From: Verrucomicrobiota bacterium | GTDB lineage: Bacteria > Verrucomicrobiota > Verrucomicrobiia > Limisphaerales > AV2 | Length of the DNA: 5,978 nt | Assembly (NCBI GenBank): GCA_003219345.1 | Contig: QHOP01000022.1 | Coordinates: 1-5,978, forward strand | Direction of reading: 5' to 3' | In this document: piece by piece, positions 4,616 through 5,978 of the stretch | Layout: the number at the start of each line of letters is the position of its first letter | Numbering within the stretch: position 1 is the first letter of the stretch | The notes under the pieces: model-generated | Database searches by the model: none | What the model saw: the letters and a program-made list of their open reading frames with translations, nothing else | Told to the model about the DNA's origin: nothing | Translations under genes and position numbers: made by a program

Positions 4616-5619
4616 GCGCGCAAAAGCTTGCGGTGGTCACGGGAGGGGCGGGATTCATCGGCAGTCACATGGTGGACCTGCTGCTCCAGGAGGGGCATCG
4701 CGTCCATGTGATCGACAACCTGCTCGGCGGCCGTCTGGAGAACCTGGCCCACCACAAAGGCGATTCCCGGCTGGTGGTTGAAGCGAAAGATATCCGCGAC
4801 CTCGGGCCCGACGATCCGCTTTTCAAGCAGGTCGAGTTTGTCTTTCATTTTGCCGGCATTGGCGACATCGTTCCTTCGATTGACCGTCCGGTGGATTATG
4901 TTTCCACGAACGTCATGGGCACAATCAGGGTGCTCGAGGCAGCGCGGCACTCGAGAGTGCGCAAACTGGTTTATGCCGCTTCCTCGTCCTGCTACGGAAT
5001 TGCCGAAGAGCTTCCCACGACGGAACGCGCGCCGATCCGTCCCGAATATCCTTACGCCTTGAGCAAATACATGGGAGAAGAGGCGGTGCTGCACTGGGGC
5101 CGCGTGTACCAGCTGCCCGTCAACTCCCTCCGCATCTTTAACGCCTATGGCACCCGTTCCAAAACCTCCGGCGCGTATGGGGCCGTCTTCGGTGTTTTCC
5201 TCGCGCAGAAACTCGCCGCCAAGCCTTTCACGGTCGTTGGGGATGGAACTCAGCGTCGCGATTTTCTCTACGTTACGGACGTAGCGCGGGCTTTTTACCT
5301 GGCGGCAAAGAGCGAGCGAACCAATGAAATCTACAACCTCGGCGCGGGCAATCCGCAGCCGGTCAACCGACTGGTGGAATTACTCGGCGGCGAGGTGGTG
5401 CGCGTGCCCAAGCGCCCCGGCGAACCGGACTGCACCTGGGCGGACATCTCCCGAATCAAAGCCCGGCTTGGTTGGGAACCGCGTGTTTCGTTTGAAGAAG
5501 GCGTGGCCACGCTGCTAAGAAATATCGATTACTGGCGCCAGGCGCCGGTGTGGGACCCGGCCTCGATTGAGGCGGCGACCAGAACGTGGTTTGCTTTTCT
5601 TTCCAGAAAGGAAAAATGA
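4612..5619 (+). CDS. NAD-dependent epimerase/dehydratase (UDP-glucose 4-epimerase-like SDR), second of the pair
   Basis: A 335-residue extended SDR of the NDP-sugar epimerase/dehydratase type, of usual length. It has the classical VTGGAGFIGSH (9-19), Asp35 in VIDNLLGG for NAD, KDIRDL (59-64), FHFAGIGDIVPSI (78-90), AASSSCYG (122-129) and catalytic Tyr148-x3-Lys152 in YPYALSKYMGE. Substrate-binding segments follow: RIFNAYGTRSKTSGAYGAV (174-192), VVGDGTQRRDFLYVTDVARA, YNLGAGNPQPV and RPGEPDCTWADISRIKARLGWEP. The pattern matches UDP-sugar 4-epimerases and their relatives more than the first SDR does. It starts by ATGA overlap with that gene and ends in an ATGA overlap with the nucleotidyltransferase, so the three are almost surely co-translated. 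A tail of about 40 residues after the last SDR motif (NIDYWRQAPVWDPASIEAATRTWFAFLSRKEK) is common in this group. Its sugar substrate is unknown. Confidence 0.87.
   Translation: MSAQKLAVVTGGAGFIGSHMVDLLLQEGHRVHVIDNLLGGRLENLAHHKGDSRLVVEAKDIRDLGPDDPLFKQVEFVFHFAGIGDIVPSIDRPVDYVSTNVMGTIRVLEAARHSRVRKLVYAASSSCYGIAEELPTTERAPIRPEYPYALSKYMGEEAVLHWGRVYQLPVNSLRIFNAYGTRSKTSGAYGAVFGVFLAQKLAAKPFTVVGDGTQRRDFLYVTDVARAFYLAAKSERTNEIYNLGAGNPQPVNRLVELLGGEVVRVPKRPGEPDCTWADISRIKARLGWEPRVSFEEGVATLLRNIDYWRQAPVWDPASIEAATRTWFAFLSRKEK
5607..5612 (+). promoter_or_regulatory. Ribosome binding site for the nucleotidyltransferase
   Basis: AAAGGA lies three bases before ATG 5616, inside the end of the second epimerase gene. 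It is the clearest + strand Shine-Dalgarno-like site at any start in this window and supports that start, although the spacing is a little short. Confidence 0.4.
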
Positions 5620-5978
5620 GTCGCGACGCGCAGCACAGCGATTACCGGCGCAAAGTCAAAACTCGCGATGAACTGCGCGCCGCCATCGGTCCCCGGCCAC
5701 GCGCCAGGAGCGTTATCATGTGCCATGGGACGTTCGACCTCGTGCATCCCGGCCACATTCGTCATTTGATGTATGCCAAGAGCAAAGCGGATGTTCTGGT
5801 GGCGAGTCTGACTTCCGATTCCCACATCAACAAGGCCAACTTTCGCCCTTTCGTGCCTCAGGATTTGCGAGCCATGAATCTGGCGGCGCTCGAAGTGGTG
5901 GATTATGTGATCGTGGATGAGCATCCGACGCCCATCGAGAACATCAAATACCTTCAGCCCGATTTTTTTGCCAAAGGT
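5616..5978 (+). CDS. Cytidylyltransferase-like nucleotidyltransferase, 5' part (runs off window)
   Basis: The first 121 codons of a gene still open at the right edge. An N-terminal stretch of about 30 basic residues precedes the nucleotidyltransferase core MCHGTFDLVHPGHIRHLMYAKSK split across 35-57, with the HxGH signature at His44-Pro-Gly-His47, then VLVASLTSDSHINKANFRPFVPQDLR (60-85) and VDYVIVDEHPTPIENIKYLQPDFFAKG. The fold transfers a nucleotide (CMP or AMP) to a phosphorylated substrate in the cytoplasm. GTFD before HxGH is like glycerol-3-phosphate cytidylyltransferase; the C-terminal domain of the heptose enzyme HldE has GCFD instead. Because the neighbours are heptose-type and NDP-sugar genes, activation of a sugar 1-phosphate is the likely job. 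The start is ATG 5616, in ATGA overlap with the epimerase stop. A kinase domain or gene may follow, but it is outside the window. Confidence 0.82.
   Translation, partial: MSRDAQHSDYRRKVKTRDELRAAIGPRPRARSVIMCHGTFDLVHPGHIRHLMYAKSKADVLVASLTSDSHINKANFRPFVPQDLRAMNLAALEVVDYVIVDEHPTPIENIKYLQPDFFAKG

Noticed and set aside
5268..5284. Inverted repeat CTACGT/ACGTAG
   Set aside because: It is a short 6-bp stem inside the conserved coding segment of the second epimerase, best explained by codon choice.

Overview
The window is a moderately GC-rich stretch of bacterial chromosome. Seven protein genes fill nearly all of it, and they look like part of a cell-surface sugar (probably heptose or heptose-like) biosynthesis locus. 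The best taxonomic clue is the minus-strand pseudopilin-like gene. It has a KG^FTLVELLVVIAVIAILAALLLPAL leader-helix and a late LYGDGRVIW segment, a type found in many copies in Verrucomicrobiota and other PVC bacteria. A verrucomicrobial source is therefore likely, but this is an inference from protein style only.

Left part, + strand (1-2391): the 3' end of an L-2-hydroxyglutarate oxidase (LhgO)-type flavoprotein; a SIS-domain phosphosugar isomerase related to GmhA; a GmhB-type HAD phosphatase that overlaps it by ATGA; and, after a 30-nt gap, a short-form transaldolase. Transaldolase chemistry handles sedoheptulose 7-phosphate, GmhA isomerises it to heptose 7-phosphate, and GmhB removes the 7-phosphate from heptose 1,7-bisphosphate, so the three fit one route.

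Middle (2392-3613): a very short convergent gap holds a candidate terminator hairpin. Next comes the minus-strand pseudopilin-like gene with a plausible sigma70-type promoter. A 377-nt divergent intergenic region follows, containing a perfect 24-bp palindrome and a separate GC-rich 8-bp hairpin.

Right part, + strand (3614-5978): two different extended-SDR NAD-dependent sugar epimerase/dehydratases and a cytidylyltransferase-fold nucleotidyltransferase that runs off the window. These three genes are joined by ATGA stop/start overlaps, so they form a tight operon. Together with the left-hand genes they suggest this order: make a phosphosugar, activate it as an NDP-sugar, then epimerise or modify it. 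The sugar kinase this scheme needs is not in the window and may lie just downstream. No RNA genes, CRISPR arrays, transposases or phage genes were seen.
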